From: Rhodamnia argentea
Taxonomy: Eukaryota; Streptophyta; Magnoliopsida; Myrtales; Myrtaceae
Assembly (NCBI RefSeq): GCF_020921035.1
Contig: NC_063152.1
Location: 30,689,903 to 30,753,902 of the forward strand
Direction: 5' to 3'
Length of the DNA stretch: 64,000 nucleotides
Part shown: piece by piece, positions 60,421 to 64,000 of the stretch
How positions within the stretch are numbered: the first letter of the stretch is position 1
Layout: the number at the start of each line of letters is the position of its first letter
The notes under the pieces: model-generated
Told to the model about the DNA's origin: nothing
The model's input: only the letters and a program-made list of their open reading frames with translations
Database searches by the model: none
Position numbers and translations under genes: made by a program

Positions 60421-63400
60421 TGACACCCTAAAAATTCCTATGTTAAATTATATTGTGTAAGAATTTGTAGGCAATAAATGTTGCATGCGAGAACTCTAGT
60501 TAAGTAATTTACGTAGTTTAGCGGAGCCACGAAATATGTTTTTGTGTCTGTAATTTCCAGAAAATATGTTTGTTAGAATTGGATTGCTAGATATGTGTTC
60601 TAGTATTGTTTTTCTTAGAGTGGTGGTGAACTGCATAACGCCGCCTTAGTTATTAATCGAGACCCGCACGCTACGAGATTTCAAACGAGCGATAGATTTG
60701 AAATTTATTAAATTAAATATTTCATTTTTGTTCGATAAATTTTGTGAAACATTTTGACTAGTTTAAAATATTTTTCTATATTATGAATGGTTAAAACGTG
60801 CACCGATTTCTTTGTTTATGTAATTGATTTAATTGACATCTAGACAATTTGCCATATATATATAGCAACTGATTTCATATCTTGCATCATGTAGTGCATT
60901 TAATGCACTTAATGATTCCTTCTTTTGCTAGCCGAATGAAACCCTCTTTTCTTGACTTGCCGATGAAGTTTGGAAGAGATGAGATCATGCATTGCCTTAA
61001 CAAATATGGCCTTAGCCCATAAATGCACATAATGATTCACCCCAAAACTTGGTATCGTGACCTAAAAAAATCTAGAATTTCCAGGCAAATGGATTATCAG
61101 ATTAATTATTTAACTAACCTAACTCGGACTCTCCCAAGTCCATACCAAATCGCAACTTAAGGTTCAATTGATTAATATGTAATATATTTTAATTTTGAAG
61201 CCGCCACTAATCATTTATGGTAGGTCGATTAGAAACCTAAATAAAATAGCGGGAGAACTATTTTATTCTTATGAACCGGAGATTAAGAGTTCGGGGATTT
61301 GATTACGCCGGATTACTCTAACGTCTTTTCGGTACCATTTTATTTCATGAAAAATCATTTGAGAATGCAATATTAATTGATTTTAACCTATGTCACCGAC
61401 AAAGGTTATTATCCGGGTGCGCAATCAATTAATGAACATATATAAGTCAATACAATCAAGGGAGCATGCGCCATGCAAGATAGTTCTTTTTTAATTTTCG
61501 ATTTTTACATGAATGCATGAAAGACTACACTATATGCAATGACATGGATTAAATGCAAGACTAAACTAGATTACATGCAAACTAAACGAATGCACAAGTG
61601 GGACCATGATTAAATTAACTACGTGACATGTGTATTAATTAAAACAAAGACACACAATTCTAATAAGCAATTTAAGCTAAAATGCAACCTAGTCTGACAT
61701 GGCAAGACCGATGACATGGCAAGGATGACGTGGCAATGATGGCATGGCATAGATGACATGGCATCGATGACGTGGCAAAGATGAATATTTTTTTTTTCGG
61801 ATGAATTTATCCCTAAAATAGAACTATGCCAATATAATATTTATCTTGCATATTTTATAGTTTAAATTGACCTAAACCCTAATATATTAAGATAGATTAT
61901 TTTAGGCATAAAATTCTATTTAAACATGCAATTTCTATCCTAAAATGCAATCTAATCTAATTATTTACAAAAATCAGATATGCAATATCTACATGATGCT
62001 ATTTTTTTGAGATATGCAATTTTCGAATATGAAATGTGAATGAATGCAAAATTTTTAGAATTTTCGAGATTACATCATGTGACAGATATATTCCAAAAAA
62101 TATGACAATCAAACAATCCAAATCAAATTAGGTAAGTAAATATGTCAATCAATGCAATCAAGAAAGTGGATATATCAATCAAGTTTTGAAATATTTCGCG
62201 AATATTTGAGTCAATCTTTAATTCGTAATTCTACGATTAACGATTGAACCCAAATCCTTGCCTAATCGAGTATTCTATCAATAATCCTAAAGATGGACGT
62301 TCTCGACTGTGTGACAAGTTGCGGATTAGGAAAGAAAATTTTCTTAATCAATCTATATTTTGAAAAAATATCCACTTTTATGTAATATACTTGAGATATG
62401 CAAGATATGAAATGTAAAATATGGCAAAGTAGGCAATTGAATATCTAACCTTCGGGTAAGAAATTACACCCAAATCTTCAGGATTGTCTGTCCAAATTTG
62501 AAACTTTGAATCGGCTTGGGATCTCGAACAATCAGCTTGGAGTTGAACGGCGATGGGCAGTGCTCGGCTCGGCAGTGGTGCTCACAATGGCATGCCAAAC
62601 AATTCTACGACATTCGCCAAGTTTGTATCTCCAGAACCAAAATAACTGGACGTCGATCAAGCAATGATCTGGTGCAACATCAAGGACCCACGTACATGTT
62701 GACTTTGTTGACGATTTTGTCTTTTGTCTGGTGTAGGCATGCTTGAGTGGAATTCTCCATAAATCTGCACACGTCTCACTAGTGTATTGTTCTAACTTTG
62801 CTTGACTTATATGAAGTCACAGAACCCATAGTAGCATTGTCAGACCAAGATAAAACAAAAGAAAATAGATGCAGGATGTAAACTTAATGAGGCCAAATTC
62901 TAGTTGCCTTCTTTGACCGTGGACTTCAAGGAAGGAAAGGCACCGCTTGGACTTGATTGAAGAATTGTCACTATGCTGATGTGGTGGCATGAACTTGCTA
63001 GATTTGCTATCGAACAAAAAATAGCAGACAACGATCGTGAAGGCTGGATGTCGTTGACGCTCACGTTGTTTGTGGTGTTCGGCACGACTGGATAGTGGCG
63101 AACGATGATGGCGAGGGACATTATGAACAAGGTCAGGCTTGTGGTCGGACTCGCCGGCTGTGGTGTCTTGTGGCTCTCGGAGGATGTTCAGCCGAGACTT
63201 GCATTGGAACTCGGTCACAGATCGATTCTGGTCTAGAGTGTAGCTGATGTGGACGAAGCAGCAACTTCTTGATAAGGGTCACAGATTGGCCATCTCATCG
63301 TCACCGAGTCCGCAGCAACAACGACACCTTGGATCAAGGAGCAAAACCAACGGTCCATGGAAATGCTTCGAGCATGAAGACACAGACAACACTATTCATG

Positions 63401-64000
63401 GGCGAAGAAACTCACGCCTGAAGGAAAAAGACAACACCTCTCTATCTCTTCACTTTATTTTTACTAATCCATGGCTTCTCTCTCTTGTGGCCGTACATTC
63501 TCAATTCTGTGGCTCCCCCAAACCCTAGGCATAACACTTGTATTTATAGATAAAAGCGTTCCAAATCAAGTGCCTAAAGTTTCTTAATTTTTGCAAAATA
63601 AACCCGGGCTCAAAATATAACTTGAATTAAGTCCCGAAGGGTGTAATTGCACAAATTGATCCTTGAATGAGCTGAAAATTTTGGGCTAGCCATATAGATG
63701 GGCTAGTAGAATTTTTCATGTCAATTGTGAGCTTAATTAGGCTTTTTCCAAATAATTGACATTTTAGATAAAGCCTTTTTTTTTTCTAAAATATAAGCTC
63801 CAAAATAGTTTTAAATTTTCGGCACATACATCCATGAATTGCGAAAAAAATTTCCCATTAGTTTAAGTCTAAATCGCTTGACAAATTAAGCTCGGTCTTG
63901 CACCACCCGACTAGCCAAATGCTAATGCAATGCATGAATGAAAAATGACTTAATTATTTTTTACTAGAACTAAAAGATTAGCTTTAATTTTCTATGCAAA
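60421..64000. repeat. Repeat-like DNA, possible LTR-retrotransposon remnant
   Basis: No gene is supported. The text starting TGTGACACCCTAAAAATTCC at about 60420 resembles the start of many plant Ty3-type LTRs. The stretch at about 61195-61330, with GCCGCCACTAAT, TTAGAAACCTAAATAAAATA and a following GGGGATTTGATTACGCC, recalls untranslated leader sequence of such elements. No gag, protease, reverse transcriptase or integrase motif was found and no paired LTR was established, so the element, if real, is partial or extends past the window. The call rests on pattern memory. Confidence 0.3.
61698..61786. repeat. Minisatellite of about 14-bp GATGACATGGCAA units
   Basis: About six consecutive degenerate units of the form TGACATGGCAAxGA, with variants TGACGTGGCAATGA, TGGCATGGCATAGA and TGACATGGCATCGA. 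It is non-coding and lies within the repeat-like right end of the window. Confidence 0.75.

Noticed and set aside
62516-63528. Open frames on both strands near the right end
   Set aside because: Overlapping frames on both strands without family similarity, in repeat-like DNA; no exon chain could be built.
1-64000. CRISPR arrays, integrated viruses, operons or biosynthetic clusters
   Set aside because: No spaced identical repeats, viral proteins or co-functional gene runs are visible; the genes belong to unrelated pathways.

Overview
This is a plant nuclear genome window, clearly from a eudicot. Genes are split by many GT-AG introns, intergenic DNA is AT-rich and full of microsatellites and short inverted-repeat elements, and seven protein genes match well-known angiosperm families. 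The small inverted-repeat elements with ends like GGCTCCGTTTGTTTCGCG recall repeats of woody rosids such as Myrtales, but the species cannot be fixed from the sequence alone. No bacterial, organellar, rRNA, tRNA or CRISPR feature was found.

Layout. 1-6.3 kb: no supported gene, but a run of G-box (CACGTG) motifs at 0.6-1.2 kb. 6.3-7.6 kb (minus): a DUF1639 protein gene. 9.66-16.17 kb (plus): HOS1, an E3 ubiquitin ligase and nucleoporin-associated cold regulator, ten coding exons. 17.28-22.50 kb (plus): a 2-oxoglutarate/Fe(II) dioxygenase, eleven coding exons, one GC-AG intron. 24.12-26.10 kb (plus): an O-fucosyltransferase (OFUT30 type), two exons. 29.45-36.21 kb (plus): peroxisomal acyl-CoA oxidase ACX1, fourteen exons, with a TRIM-like retroelement in one intron. 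36.2-43.5 kb: gene-poor, with repeats. 43.47-44.35 kb (plus): an R2R3-MYB factor with a bHLH-contact motif. 44.3-49.6 kb: gene-poor, with a 1.1 kb terminal-inverted-repeat element. 49.58-55.97 kb (plus): a PQT3/RBBP6-type DWNN-CCHC-RING ubiquitin ligase, fifteen coding exons. 56-60.4 kb: tandem repeats carrying decayed NBS-LRR-like leucine-rich-repeat fragments on the minus strand. 60.4-64 kb: repeat-like DNA, possibly an LTR-retrotransposon remnant, with a 14-bp minisatellite.

The genes do not form one pathway. Two are ubiquitin ligases of stress responses (HOS1, PQT3-like) and ACX1 serves peroxisomal beta-oxidation and jasmonate synthesis. The dioxygenase, OFUT30, ACX1 and PQT3 types recall Arabidopsis loci that, from memory, lie near one another on chromosome 4, so their grouping looks like conserved ancestral gene order. 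I found no convincing undescribed multi-gene system. The most informative oddities are repeat insertions and splice-site features: the TRIM in ACX1, a short element just upstream of OFUT30, the GC-AG intron, a NAGNAG acceptor in HOS1, a microsatellite abutting a splice donor in the DUF1639 gene, and the decayed LRR array.

All exon boundaries were set by hand from reading frame, splice consensus and family similarity. Reading frame is preserved across every junction given. UTR limits are not determined.
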